A DNA stretch of 60,117 bases, taken from contig CAYULH010000014.1 in NCBI GenBank assembly GCA_964445645.1, positions 1 through 60,117 on the forward strand, given 5' to 3'. This document shows, piece after piece, positions 43,843-52,996 of this stretch; within the stretch, counting starts at the first letter, position 1; every line of letters starts with the position of its first letter. Source of the stretch: Aureispira sp964445645 (lineage in GTDB: Bacteria; Bacteroidota; Bacteroidia; Chitinophagales; Saprospiraceae). The translations under genes and the position numbers were made by a program. Under the pieces are notes generated by a model. It did no database searches. It saw only the letters and a program-made list of their open reading frames with translations, and was not told where the DNA came from.

Positions 43843-44634
43843 GTGTCACGTTCCTCCTTTTATTTATTTCTAATACTATCCTTTTGCCTCACTGCCTGTA
43901 TTACCACAAGCACCACTACTACTACCGCTACCACAGAAACCAACAACACCACTACTCAAGATGGTCGCCAAATTGTTGTACGTCAAGCAGGGCAATTGCA
44001 AGTCGTAGAACCCGACACCATACGCCTAGAACCCAATCCGTATTCCTCCTTGGTAGAAATTAGAACCCGCTTTGGCACCATGAAAGTAGAATTGTTCTTT
44101 GATGCAGAAGGACACCGAGCCAATTTTCTAAAGCTCGCCAAAGAAGCCCAATACGATAGCCTGCTTTTTCATAGAGTGATTAAGGGTTTTATGGCACAAG
44201 GAGGCGACCCCAGCTCCAAAAATGCAAAAGCTGGAACACGCTTGGGTAGTGGCAGCACTGGCAACGAGCAGCCTGCCGAAATTGGGCAGCATTATTACCA
44301 CATCAAAGGGGCATTGGCCGCAGCGCGCCAACCCGATGAAATGAATCCAGAGAAAGTCTCTTCGGGCAGTCAATTTTATATTGTGCAAGGCAGTTCTGTA
44401 GCACCTATTCAGTTGGATAAGAATGAGCGAGAATACGACATTGTGTATACGGAAGAACAGCGAAAATTGTATTATAAATTGGGTGGAGCACCGCAGTTGG
44501 ATATGGAGTATACGGTTTTTGGGCGGGTGTATGAAGGCTTTGAAGTCATTGACAGCATTGCGGCACAGCCTACCGATGCCTATGCCCGTCCTCAAGAGGA
44601 TATTCGGATGTTTGTGAAGGTGATTCGGGAGTAA
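43843..44634 (+). CDS. Cyclophilin-type peptidyl-prolyl isomerase, lipoprotein
   Basis: 263 aa; GTG start at 43843 is the only one that includes the lipoprotein signal (FCLTAC). A Thr-rich linker (TTSTTTTTATTETNNTT) precedes the cyclophilin domain: RTRFGTMKVELFFDAEGHRA, LLFHRVIKGFMAQGGDP, SGSQFYIVQGSSVAP and YTVFGRVYEGFEVIDSIAAQ. Periplasmic folding factor. Confidence 0.92.
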   Translation: MSRSSFYLFLILSFCLTACITTSTTTTTATTETNNTTTQDGRQIVVRQAGQLQVVEPDTIRLEPNPYSSLVEIRTRFGTMKVELFFDAEGHRANFLKLAKEAQYDSLLFHRVIKGFMAQGGDPSSKNAKAGTRLGSGSTGNEQPAEIGQHYYHIKGALAAARQPDEMNPEKVSSGSQFYIVQGSSVAPIQLDKNEREYDIVYTEEQRKLYYKLGGAPQLDMEYTVFGRVYEGFEVIDSIAAQPTDAYARPQEDIRMFVKVIRE

Positions 44635-44698
44635 GCAAGGAAAAGGTATAGAGCAGAACACAACCGTAGTTGTGCCCTGCCCATCAATGATTCTTAAT

Positions 44699-45100
44699 TT
44701 AAGGATGTACATGGAATCTAATTGTATCCATGGCTTCCTCTCCATTATGATTCGACACTTTCGTAATCAATTCATAATCAGAATGTACACTTGCAGAGGC
44801 TATCACAAAAGTATCTACCTCATGGCTGGTACTGTGGGTATGTCCATGCAAATGCAGCAAATCCATCATCATGGTCTTATTCATAACATGGATATGATAC
44901 TCATGCAATTCGTCATCATCCATAAAATGCACCTTCACAGGTATCGTATCTCCTGCATTATACATAGCACCATCTACAGGCTTGTGAACATGTACGCTAG
45001 GTTTGCTCACATTGTCATCAATATTGTTTTTATCTTTGGTACATGCTGTAAACGCAAGCACTAATAAAAGAATGCTGGTAAAAATGATCGTGTTTTTCAT
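44699..45100 (-). CDS. His-rich lipoprotein, possible metal-binding
   Basis: 133 aa with lipobox AFTAC. Mature part is rich in His, Met and Asp: VHVHKPVDGAM, FMDDDELHEYHIHVMNKTMM, DLLHLHGHTHSTSHEVD, VSNHNGEEA. The pattern resembles DUF4625-like Bacteroidota proteins. His/Met clusters fit copper or zinc binding; this is inference. Downstream of the barrel-like gene at 45171 with 70 bp between, so probably one transcript. Confidence 0.72.
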   Translation of the reverse strand: MKNTIIFTSILLLVLAFTACTKDKNNIDDNVSKPSVHVHKPVDGAMYNAGDTIPVKVHFMDDDELHEYHIHVMNKTMMMDLLHLHGHTHSTSHEVDTFVIASASVHSDYELITKVSNHNGEEAMDTIRFHVHP

Positions 45101-45170
45101 GATAATATTGTAATTGTATACTTCATGAATTGTTTGTACAAATCCATGAAGTGTTAAGTAATTTTGTTTT

Positions 45171-46097
45171 CTAAAATAAATAATTGAATTGAGCCATCAG
45201 ACGTGCTTCTGAGTGTACTTGCCCACTCGCCATATACTGCCAAACCGGCTGTTGATACTCCAAACCTATTTGAATATTTTTGTAATAACACTGCAAACTA
45301 GCCGTGGCCAACAATTGCGTTCCACCAGAATAAATTCTATCGTAGCCCCTATTCTTATTGCGTGCCAAATGCTCCAATTGTAAACCACCCTGAGGGGCAA
45401 AAGTCCATGCTTTGGCCTTGATAACCCCAAAGCCCACCATACTGCTGCTCCATTGGTTGCCCAATTGATAACCCTCTGGATTGGCGGTATTGATTTGATA
45501 GGTGGTACTCCAATTGATGCCCCATTTTTTTTGGCGCAAGGTATAAGCCCCTGATAGAATAAAACTCCATGCCCCTGTTCCCAACTGAAAAGCAATGGGT
45601 AATGGCACTCCATCCTTATCCAAAGCCCTGTGATTGCCTGTTGGAGCCTGCACCCCACCCCCCAACATCAAATTATGCTGGGTCTTGGCCGAAGAATCTT
45701 GCAAGACATTATTATATACTTGATAAAAGCCCAAGACAGAAATATCTGACAAGCCCATTAGGCGTGTAAAATCATCATTCGCTGTTTCTTGAATGTTAAT
45801 CTTGTATGGCACAAAGGCCAATAGCTGCACCCGTGGATGTGGATAAATGCGTGTTTGTAGGCTTAGATGGTAATAATAATCGCGTGTGTACTCCCCTGTA
45901 AGCCCATCGTGTCCATTCAATGCGCCCATAGTACTGTAACGCCCCAATAAACCAATGTAATGTTTATTAAAGTTGGGAAAAAGGCCATTCTGATAATTGC
46001 CTACTACTGGACAACCACCATCACAGCTCCACACAGCAGTGGGCACAGCACTGAGCAATAGACACAGCAAGCCCCACCACAACTGATGTTGTTTCAT
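45171..46097 (-). CDS. Outer-membrane porin/transporter-like protein
   Basis: 308 aa with signal peptide (WGLLCLLLSAVPTAVWS). Mature start CDGGCPVVGNYQNGLFPNFN carries a Cys pair, then transmembrane beta strands (YYYHLSLQTRIYPHPRVQLL, DISVLGFYQVYNN, GGGVQAPTGNHRAL) and a final aromatic FNYLF. Similar proteins often accompany MbnP/MbnH-type loci in Bacteroidota, so I suspect copper or metal export/import; not proven. Confidence 0.75.
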   Translation of the reverse strand: MKQHQLWWGLLCLLLSAVPTAVWSCDGGCPVVGNYQNGLFPNFNKHYIGLLGRYSTMGALNGHDGLTGEYTRDYYYHLSLQTRIYPHPRVQLLAFVPYKINIQETANDDFTRLMGLSDISVLGFYQVYNNVLQDSSAKTQHNLMLGGGVQAPTGNHRALDKDGVPLPIAFQLGTGAWSFILSGAYTLRQKKWGINWSTTYQINTANPEGYQLGNQWSSSMVGFGVIKAKAWTFAPQGGLQLEHLARNKNRGYDRIYSGGTQLLATASLQCYYKNIQIGLEYQQPVWQYMASGQVHSEARLMAQFNYLF

Positions 46098-46350
46098 AAC
46101 GTAAGTGAATTAAAGTGGTACTTTGTTGTGGCCTACTTAATTGGAAATTGTTTAAATTTACTTGCGTAAGCGAGTGCGCTTTGCTCATAAACTCGCCGCA
46201 AACTCGATTCAATACAACTTCATTCTAAGGAGTCCTAAAAAACAGGCATGTTCACACAAAAGATCAGCGAAGCAACAGCATAACAGCGAGCTATACGACC
46301 TCATGAAATCCACACAAAGTACGTTCTTAAAACAAAAAAGAAGGATTTAA

Positions 46351-46761
46351 CTAAGAATAGAGAGGGGTTAAATCTTGGGGAGGATCCAAGAGCTCAAAGG
46401 CTGCTAGGTGGTTATAATGGTTGATATACCCGCCTATGCTAGTTCTGTTATACCAGCCGCTCAACCTTTGTGAAGCAAGAGAAGAAAGGGTTATTAAGGG
46501 TTGTAATAAGCCTATGAGTGGCTTTAGTTGTATTTCTTTGATAGGATTGGGCGCATCCTTAGAATCGGTGTCTTCACCAGCCGCCAACATATTTTTCAGG
46601 TGGCACTTACCATTACATTTGAGGGCTGGGCGGCTTTTGTTAATACAAAAATCATTGGTAATTTGCTCTTTCTGGAAGGCATAGTAGGCACATACGATGC
46701 CCTGATAGCCCGCTTGTGCCACTACTAACAATATCCATACTATGCAAATCCAATTCTTCAT
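46351..46761 (-). CDS. Small membrane protein with CxGKC motif
   Basis: 136 aa from ATG 46761 (MKNWICIVWILLVVAQ), one N-terminal helix. FCINKSRPALKCNGKCHLKN carries three cysteines and a His in a form often found beside copper-related genes. C-terminal half (LIGLLQPLITLSSLASQRLS) is amphipathic. Function unknown. It precedes the barrel-like gene by 253 bp, a stretch in which I see no gene. Confidence 0.72.
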   Translation of the reverse strand: MKNWICIVWILLVVAQAGYQGIVCAYYAFQKEQITNDFCINKSRPALKCNGKCHLKNMLAAGEDTDSKDAPNPIKEIQLKPLIGLLQPLITLSSLASQRLSGWYNRTSIGGYINHYNHLAAFELLDPPQDLTPLYS

Positions 46762-46879
46762 GCCACAAAAGTAAAATTTTATTCCATAGAGTGCAAGTGT
46801 AGTGGGCATTTACTTTGACCGATTCAATGTTAAAATAAAAATACCTAGCACTACACCTGCCCCTTTGTTTCTAGTTGTC

Positions 46880-48151
46880 TTAATCCACAAGCTCCTCCAT
46901 ACTATTCTTAAATTCCAAAGCAGGATCGGGTTGATTTCTCAATAAATCTTCAAAAGTCTCTCTGGCACGAATCAAGTGGGCTTGTCCCTGATGTATCAAC
47001 ACCTCAGCAGGGCGGTATCGGCTGTTATAATTAGAAGCCATAGAAAAACAATAGGCTCCTGCATTCTTAAACGCCAAAATATCTCCTGCCTTAATTTCAT
47101 TAATTCTTCTATTCCAACCAAAGGTATCCGTCTCACAAATATACCCCACTACGGTGTAAATTTTTGGTTTGCCCAATGGATTGGAAATATTCACAATATC
47201 GTGGTGTGCGCCATAAAACATAGGACGAATCAAGTGATTAAAACCCGTATCTAAGCCAGCAAAAACCGTAGAAGTCGTCTGCTTTACCACATTGGTTCTA
47301 GCCAAAAAAGTCCCTGACTCACTCACCAAGTATTTACCAGGTTCAAATATCAAAGTCAAATCCTTACCTGTTTCCGCACAAAAGGCATTGAACTGCTCCG
47401 TAATCATGGCCCCAAACTGCTCCATATCCGTAGCAATATCATGCGCCTTGTATTTTACTTTGAATCCAGAACCAAAATCAATGTACTTCAAATCTTCAAA
47501 CTCCCGTGCCACCCCAAACAACAATTCGGCAGCATGGGCAAACACCTCTACATCCAGAATATCAGAACCCGTGTGCATGTGTACCCCTTCAATGTTCATG
47601 TTTAAGGTTTTTACCAAACGATGCACCAAGGGCATTTGATGAATGGAAATACCAAACTTAGAATCAATATGCCCCACCGAAATTTTGCTATTGCCTCCTG
47701 CCATAATATGTGGATTGATACGCACACAAAAAGCCTTGTCAGGATGCTGTAAGCCCATGTATTCCAAGGTTTCAATATTATCAATATTTACCCGAACGCC
47801 TAAACGAATAGCCGCTTCCAACTCCTCGATAGAAACAGAATTGGGGGTATACATGATTTCCGAAGGGGTAAAACCTGCCTCCAAACCCAGCAAAATCTCC
47901 TGATAAGAAACCGCATCCAAGCCAGCCCCCAACTGCTTGAGCAAACGCAAAATACTGATATTGGTCAATGCCTTGCAAGCATAGTGAATCTTGACCTTAG
48001 AAACCCCGCTCAAAGCTTGGGTCATGGATTGGTACTGCTGTTGGATTTTGGCCGCATCGTACACAAATAAAGGTGTTCCGTACGTCTCTGCTAGGGCGGC
48101 TGCATTCTGCCCACCAATTTCAAATTGTTCTGTTTCTCTGTTAAAAAGCAT
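46880..48151 (-). CDS. lysA: Diaminopimelate decarboxylase
   Basis: 423 aa PLP fold-type III enzyme that makes lysine from meso-DAP. PLP Lys in KIHYACKALTNISIL, His motif in IEGVHMHTGSD, GSGFKVKYK, EPGKYLVSESG, and the dimer-face CETDTFGWNRRI with catalytic Cys, and GAYCFSMASNYNSR. Starts at ATG 48151 (MLFNRETEQFEIGG). The 5' leader carries a Lys-rich small open frame and a terminator 45 bp before the start, suggesting attenuation. Confidence 0.96.
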   Translation of the reverse strand: MLFNRETEQFEIGGQNAAALAETYGTPLFVYDAAKIQQQYQSMTQALSGVSKVKIHYACKALTNISILRLLKQLGAGLDAVSYQEILLGLEAGFTPSEIMYTPNSVSIEELEAAIRLGVRVNIDNIETLEYMGLQHPDKAFCVRINPHIMAGGNSKISVGHIDSKFGISIHQMPLVHRLVKTLNMNIEGVHMHTGSDILDVEVFAHAAELLFGVAREFEDLKYIDFGSGFKVKYKAHDIATDMEQFGAMITEQFNAFCAETGKDLTLIFEPGKYLVSESGTFLARTNVVKQTTSTVFAGLDTGFNHLIRPMFYGAHHDIVNISNPLGKPKIYTVVGYICETDTFGWNRRINEIKAGDILAFKNAGAYCFSMASNYNSRYRPAEVLIHQGQAHLIRARETFEDLLRNQPDPALEFKNSMEELVD

Positions 48152-48195
48152 GATTGAATGTTGATTTGAAGTAAAGAAGTTGTTCTAATCTAAAC

Positions 48196-48230
48196 AAAAA
48201 AGCGACTAACCCTATTGGACCAATCGCTTG
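48196..48230 (-). terminator. Intrinsic terminator in the lysA leader (attenuator)
   Basis: On the minus strand a 13-bp stem with a 4-nt loop (AATA) is followed by T6: AAGCGATTGGTCC pairs with GGGTTAGTCGCTT using several G-U pairs. It lies between the leader open frame and lysA, and no other minus-strand gene needs it. Its 5' arm (48213-48226) is complementary to the end of the leader frame (48263-48275), so an antiterminator can form instead. Confidence 0.8.
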
Positions 48231-48256
48231 TAGTATATATCTATGTTTATTTTTTG

Positions 48257-48388
48257 CTAAATGATTGTCCAATAGCCAGCCTCCCAATCACATTTCTGTT
48301 TCTTGGTAGCTACACACAATACGGCCTTTTTACTAGCATTTACTGCTGTAAAAAAATTATTAATGGTGCTATGTTTTGGTTGAATCAT
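48257..48388 (-). CDS. Putative 43-residue leader peptide of lysA
   Basis: ATG 48388 to TAG 48257. Starts MIQPKHSTINNFF; the middle part has ASKKAVL and ATKKQKCDW, with six lysines in 43 residues (positions 5, 20, 21, 29, 30, 32). The last codons (GGC TAT TGG ACA ATC) form the 5' arm of the alternative antiterminator. A candidate promoter with TTTG, 18 nt, TAAATTTA lies further upstream on the minus strand (near 48460-48490). The peptide itself resembles nothing that I know; a free-standing small protein is the alternative. Confidence 0.55.
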   Translation of the reverse strand: MIQPKHSTINNFFTAVNASKKAVLCVATKKQKCDWEAGYWTII

Positions 48389-48558
48389 ATTCTAAGATAG
48401 AATTTTTGTGACAACATAAGAATTTTGGAAGGTAAAAAATTGGCTTATCTATTAAATTTAGTCCCAATTTGTAGATACCAAACAAAAGGTTTTGGTGCTT
48501 TGCCTAGGAAATTTTACCTTTCCTCTTTGCCCCCATTGATAATCAAACGCTATACATT

Positions 48559-50013
48559 ATGTGGCATTACCATTTACTCTGTTTATTCGTACTCGCTTAT
48601 TTTATTCCTACCAATGCCCAAAACAAACTGGAAGTAGCATTAAATAGCTTGGAACAAGATCCAGAATTGAAGCATGCTTCAATTAGCTTTTGTGCCATTC
48701 ATGTCAAGAACAACACCATTTATGCCCAACGCCATGCCGATAAATCTCTTGCCCCTGCTTCCTCCATGAAGGTGATTACTACAGGGGCAGCCTTGGCTAC
48801 TTTGGGTGCTGATTATACGTTTAATACTTATTTGGAATACAGTGGCAGCATTAGCGGTGGCACCCTAAGAGGCAATTTGTATCTACGAGGCACGGGCGAT
48901 CCCTCTTTGGCCTCTCCTCTTATGGAAGGCGTGCCTGACAGAACAGCACTGATGAACAAACTGGTAACGGCTGTACAAAAAGCAGGCATCCAACGAATTG
49001 AGGGGGCAGTTATTGGCGATGGCAGTTTTTTTGAAGATCAAGTAGTTGTGCCTACTTGGCAATGGGGCGACGTGGGCAACCATTATGGGGCTGGCGTGAG
49101 TGGGCTCAATTATTATGACAATCTCTATTACATTTATTTTAGTAGAACCAATACCTTTGGAGCCATACCCAAAATTGACCATACAGATCCTGTTATTCCA
49201 GGCTTAGAAATCGACAATCGGGTTACACAAGCCGGCAGCCGCACAGGCGACAATGCCTATGTTTTTTCGGCCCCCTTTGGGCAACAAGCCATTATTCGGG
49301 GTACGATACCCAAGGGCAGTGGCCTGTTTGACATCAAGGGGGCTACGCCCGATCCTAGCCTATTGTGTGCCCATGATTTGCGTACTGCCCTCCTCAACCA
49401 AGGCATTGGCGTAAGCAAAGCCCCCACCACACAACGCCAATTTCAACGCCAAGAAGCTCGCAAAATTCTATTGACCCATCGTTCGCCCAAGCTGCATCTT
49501 ATTTGCAAACACACCAACGAGGACAGCCGAAACATGTATTGTGAAGCCTTGCTCAAGGCTATGGGAGCCAAAGTAAAAGGAGCTGGCACCACCGAGAATG
49601 GCATTGCTGTAGTGATGGATTTGTGGCGTGCTCGTGGCGTAGATTTGAGTGGCTTTTTTATGAAAGATGGCTGTGGCTTATCGGCCAGAAACGGCGTGAG
49701 TGCCCGAACCTTTGCGGCCATTATGCGTAAGATGTATTTGGATAAGAATGCTTTTGGTGATTTTTATAATCAATTGGCAATAGCAGGGCGCACCGGCACT
49801 TTGAGGAATGTGGGGCGCAATTCATCGGCCGAGAATAATGTGCGTGCCAAGAGTGGCTCCATGAACAGAATTAGAAGCTACACGGGCTATGTTACCACCA
49901 AAAGCGGTCAATTTTTATCCTTTAGTATTTTGGTCAATAACTACTCTTGTTCGGGCTACCGAATGCGTAAAAAACTAGAAACCTTACTCATCGCCATGGC
50001 CGAGTCCAGCTAA
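48559..50013 (+). CDS. dacB: D-alanyl-D-alanine carboxypeptidase/endopeptidase (PBP4 type)
   Basis: 484 aa with signal peptide (LLCLFVLAYFIPTNAQ). S13 family: active-site SSMK in LAPASSMKVITTG (~residue 70), SxN in DSRN (NEDSRNMYCEALLK), KSG in VRAKSGSMNRI. The large insertion domain between SxxK and SxN is present. Trims peptidoglycan cross-links in the periplasm. 3' end overlaps the convergent permease gene by 30 bp. Confidence 0.95.
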   Translation: MWHYHLLCLFVLAYFIPTNAQNKLEVALNSLEQDPELKHASISFCAIHVKNNTIYAQRHADKSLAPASSMKVITTGAALATLGADYTFNTYLEYSGSISGGTLRGNLYLRGTGDPSLASPLMEGVPDRTALMNKLVTAVQKAGIQRIEGAVIGDGSFFEDQVVVPTWQWGDVGNHYGAGVSGLNYYDNLYYIYFSRTNTFGAIPKIDHTDPVIPGLEIDNRVTQAGSRTGDNAYVFSAPFGQQAIIRGTIPKGSGLFDIKGATPDPSLLCAHDLRTALLNQGIGVSKAPTTQRQFQRQEARKILLTHRSPKLHLICKHTNEDSRNMYCEALLKAMGAKVKGAGTTENGIAVVMDLWRARGVDLSGFFMKDGCGLSARNGVSARTFAAIMRKMYLDKNAFGDFYNQLAIAGRTGTLRNVGRNSSAENNVRAKSGSMNRIRSYTGYVTTKSGQFLSFSILVNNYSCSGYRMRKKLETLLIAMAESS

Positions 50014-51117
50014 GTCTTCCTCCTCCTCCTTGGGGGGCTGTTCTTGTGGTTCCTCTTCGCCATAATCCACCGTCAATTCGCAGGTGCTAAACAACAATCC
50101 CAAGGGTCGCAAGGCTGGAATATTGAGCAATAACACCGTCATAATTCCAAAAAGCGGCACGGCCAATATAATTCCAGTCAGGCCCCAAATAGCATTACCA
50201 ACAATAACCACCAAAACCGTAAAAAATGGATGCACCTTGACTCGGTCGCCCACCACAAACGGCTGCAAAATATACCCTTCTACAAACTGTGCCACTCCAA
50301 AAGTGAGAATAATTCCAATAAGTACCGTGGTATCGCCCGAAGTGAGGTAGCCAAAGGCCATAGCCAAACCAAAACCCAAAATATTGCCTATATAAGGAAT
50401 AAGTGTCAACAGGGCTGCAACCATACTAATTAGAATAAAATTATCCACCCCCGAAATGCCCAAACCAATGCTATACAAGACGGATAAGGCCGCCATCAAG
50501 GTCAAAATCCCTGTCAAATACTGTGGGGCAATGTCCGCACAAGCCGCAATAGTTTGGCGCAATGTCTCATGCTTCTCCTTGGCAAAAATACGCAAAATAA
50601 ACGTCCGAAAACGTGCCCTATAAATCAACAAAAAGAACACATAAATCATTACCAACACCCAATTGGCGATAAAATCCCCAACAGAACCCACCCAACCAGC
50701 GACCACAGCACCGGGGTTAAATTCTGCACTCATCATATTATCAAAGGATGGGGTCATATCTCCTTCACTCAAGGGCGTTCGCTCGGCCAAGAACTGGCGC
50801 AACTGCAATACTTTGGGCTGCATGTTTTCCTTAATCACCGGCCATTTATCAACCAACACCTTGGATTGATAGGCCATCAAAGAAGCAAAACCGATAGAGA
50901 TACCAAAAATAACAAAGGTACTAATAAAGGCCGCCACCCCTCTTTGCACCCCCTTGCGCTCTAGCCACTTGGCAAAGGGCAACATCACCAAAGCCATCAA
51001 AATACCCATTGTAAATGGTATCAAAAAGGATTTAGCACCCAACAATGCCATTACCAAAAAATAACAGCCGATAAAACTTATAATAATCCGCCCGTAAATT
51101 GTCCAACCTTGCTGCAT
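49984..51117 (-). CDS. AI-2E-family (YdiK/TqsA-like) transporter
   Basis: 377 aa with about eight membrane helices, including the family's GVDNFILISMVAALLTLIPY, PYIGNILGFGLAMAFGYL and VEGYILQPFVVGDRVKVHP. Substrate unproven for most of the family. Acidic tail EEEPQEQPPKEEEEDLAG. Overlaps the end of dacB on the opposite strand. Confidence 0.9.
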   Translation of the reverse strand: MQQGWTIYGRIIISFIGCYFLVMALLGAKSFLIPFTMGILMALVMLPFAKWLERKGVQRGVAAFISTFVIFGISIGFASLMAYQSKVLVDKWPVIKENMQPKVLQLRQFLAERTPLSEGDMTPSFDNMMSAEFNPGAVVAGWVGSVGDFIANWVLVMIYVFFLLIYRARFRTFILRIFAKEKHETLRQTIAACADIAPQYLTGILTLMAALSVLYSIGLGISGVDNFILISMVAALLTLIPYIGNILGFGLAMAFGYLTSGDTTVLIGIILTFGVAQFVEGYILQPFVVGDRVKVHPFFTVLVVIVGNAIWGLTGIILAVPLFGIMTVLLLNIPALRPLGLLFSTCELTVDYGEEEPQEQPPKEEEEDLAGLGHGDE

Positions 51118-51149
51118 ATTCGTCTGGTTCTTTTTTTGATAATATTTGT

Positions 51150-51520
51150 AATAGCTGTTGGAGACAATGCCCCTTGCCTATGGCTGTTAAGTTCTAAAAA
51201 AACTAATCTAAATGCTGCTGTAAAAACCCCGAAGGGCAGGGCTGTTAAGTTCTAGAAAATGCCTCCGAATATTGTTGAAAAAATCCCGAAGGGCAATCTT
51301 ACTAATTGATACAGTGTATCAATTAATAAGATTGTTATAGTAATAATGCCTATAAAATGCCTTTAAATCCCGAAGGGATGTCATTATCACCTTGTAGGGG
51401 TAATAATATCACCCTTTCAGGGCAATTTAACAATTGATACACTGTATCAATCATTAAATCGTCCCTTCGGGATTTACAATTTGCAGTATCAACAATTAGA
51501 ACTTAACAGCCCTGTCCCTT
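51150..51520. repeat. Composite inverted-repeat element, non-coding
   Basis: Ends are inverted copies: CCTTGCCTATGGCTGTTAAG (left, near 51171) and, on the other strand, a version with GGGCTGTTAAGTTCTAA (51497-51515), with CTGTTGG further out on both sides. A second left copy GGGCTGTTAAGTTCTAGAA starts at 51239. Inside are four CCCGAAGGG/CCCTTCGGG motifs (51228, 51284, 51369, 51462) and two TTGATACAGTGTATCAA-type hairpins (51304-51326, 51428-51452). Looks like a MITE- or REP-type palindromic element with no coding content. The flanking permease and dehydrogenase genes are intact. Confidence 0.75.
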
Positions 51521-51536
51521 GCCCCCAACAGTCTAT

Positions 51537-52745
51537 TTATTCGGCAGCAACATAATCTTGCAAATACTGAAAATGAGGGCCTAATGCCCCGTCTTTGGCA
51601 ATGGTAGCACGCTCCAGCATCCCTGTATCTTTCAATCCCAACAATTCTTCAATAACATGCTCCGTAAACTGCTCGCCAAATGATTTGGACGCATCCTTAG
51701 GCAGCTCATTGGGCAAATTATCAATGGTCATCATATCTACGGTATGCGATTGGTAGGGGGCTACACTTGCCTTAGAAGCAGGATCATACCCAAACACAGG
51801 ATTATCAATAGTAGTGGCATACAACGTAGATGGAATAGAGGCCACAGGCGCAATATCGCAGGTAACATCAGCAATCACCCGAATATTAAAATCCTCTTGC
51901 TGCATCTCCTCGGCCGTAAAAAAGGCAGGGGCTTCATTGGCCCAATAAATGCCATTCACCATCAAATCTGCCACCTTGGTATACGGTGCAAAAATAGATT
52001 TGAATCGGGCAGGATGCTCAAAAAATTCGGCCAAATCAAAAGCCTTGCCCTCTTCCTTGGGAGCTGCATAATCCTTGCAATCCAACTGAGTATACACCGC
52101 CTCCTCATAGCTGTTGGCCAAAAATTCCTTGGGGCTTACTCTACGAATATTCATGTGTTCCAACACCTCTACTGCCCCATTGGCTACACGGCCTGTGCCT
52201 GTCACCACAATTTTCATGGCTGGAAATTTCAAGGATTGGTAGTAAGCAATGGCGGCCGCATAGTCGTCATATTGGTGCATTTGCTCCAACTCATACGCTC
52301 CTGTACGATTGCCGTACGTCATCATACCATTGTGCGCCCCTACAATGCCCGCAAAACGCCCAAAAGCAATTACTCGCTGATTTTTGGTATTGGTCAGCAC
52401 CTCATAATCCATCAAGGTGATGTTTTTCTTTAGAATCTCTTGCAACAAAGCACGGTTATACGATTGCTTCTTGATGGTATGCGAGAAGAAAAAATAAGTT
52501 TTGTTGGGAATCAATTGCTCCTTAGGCACTTCCTTAATCCCCATCAATACCTCGCAATCGCTCAAATCCTCCTGCATCTTGACCCCTGCATTCTCATATT
52601 TATGATCAGGAATACAACGCCCCTTGGAGGGCTGTACCACCAATTCTAGCTCATATTGCTCTTGCAAAGCCACACATTGCTCGGGGGTAAACAATACCCG
52701 CGCATCTGGCGGCACCTTACCTTCTCTAATGATTCCTATTTTCAT
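51537..52745 (-). CDS. Saccharopine/alanine dehydrogenase-like oxidoreductase
   Basis: 402 aa NAD(P)-dependent enzyme of the AlaDH/PNT-saccharopine dehydrogenase group. N-terminal MKIGIIREGKVPPDARVLFT (Arg/Lys substrate region), DYEVLTNTKNQRVIAFGRFA, Rossmann part KIVVTGTGRVANGAVEVL, and ADVTCDIAPVASIPSTLYAT. Closest by eye to lysine-forming saccharopine dehydrogenases; the real substrate could differ. Confidence 0.83.
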   Translation of the reverse strand: MKIGIIREGKVPPDARVLFTPEQCVALQEQYELELVVQPSKGRCIPDHKYENAGVKMQEDLSDCEVLMGIKEVPKEQLIPNKTYFFFSHTIKKQSYNRALLQEILKKNITLMDYEVLTNTKNQRVIAFGRFAGIVGAHNGMMTYGNRTGAYELEQMHQYDDYAAAIAYYQSLKFPAMKIVVTGTGRVANGAVEVLEHMNIRRVSPKEFLANSYEEAVYTQLDCKDYAAPKEEGKAFDLAEFFEHPARFKSIFAPYTKVADLMVNGIYWANEAPAFFTAEEMQQEDFNIRVIADVTCDIAPVASIPSTLYATTIDNPVFGYDPASKASVAPYQSHTVDMMTIDNLPNELPKDASKSFGEQFTEHVIEELLGLKDTGMLERATIAKDGALGPHFQYLQDYVAAE

Positions 52746-52788
52746 GCTCTTCTTGTTTTTTTTAGGTAATGTTCTAACACAGGGCTTT

Positions 52789-52806
52789 AGTTGCCTATAG
52801 GTAACT
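52789..52806. promoter_or_regulatory. Near-perfect 18-bp palindrome upstream of the dehydrogenase
   Basis: AGTTGCCTATAGGTAACT (one mismatched pair) 44 bp before the start codon at 52745 on the minus strand. Position and symmetry suit an operator; no regulator is known. Confidence 0.4.
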
Positions 52807-52914
52807 AATATTCAACATTCTTGCAAATTTTTAATGAAGTTGTTTAAAGATAGCTGGTAGAATTTTTTCAAAAAAAATAAACTTTCGGAAACTTTTATCT
52901 TGTCTAATTAGTTA

Positions 52915-52922
52915 TACCTTTG
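52915..52922 (+). promoter_or_regulatory. Candidate -7 box (TACCTTTG) upstream of tmRNA
   Basis: TACCTTTG matches TAnnTTTG. No clear TTTG lies 19 nt upstream. It would give a precursor with ~200 nt before the mature tmRNA 5' end. Confidence 0.35.
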
Positions 52923-52996
52923 TGCTGCTCCAAACGCAAGCTTTGGTGGCACTCTACTTACTAAGTAGGTGCAAAAAAGAAATTGTACAATAAAAA

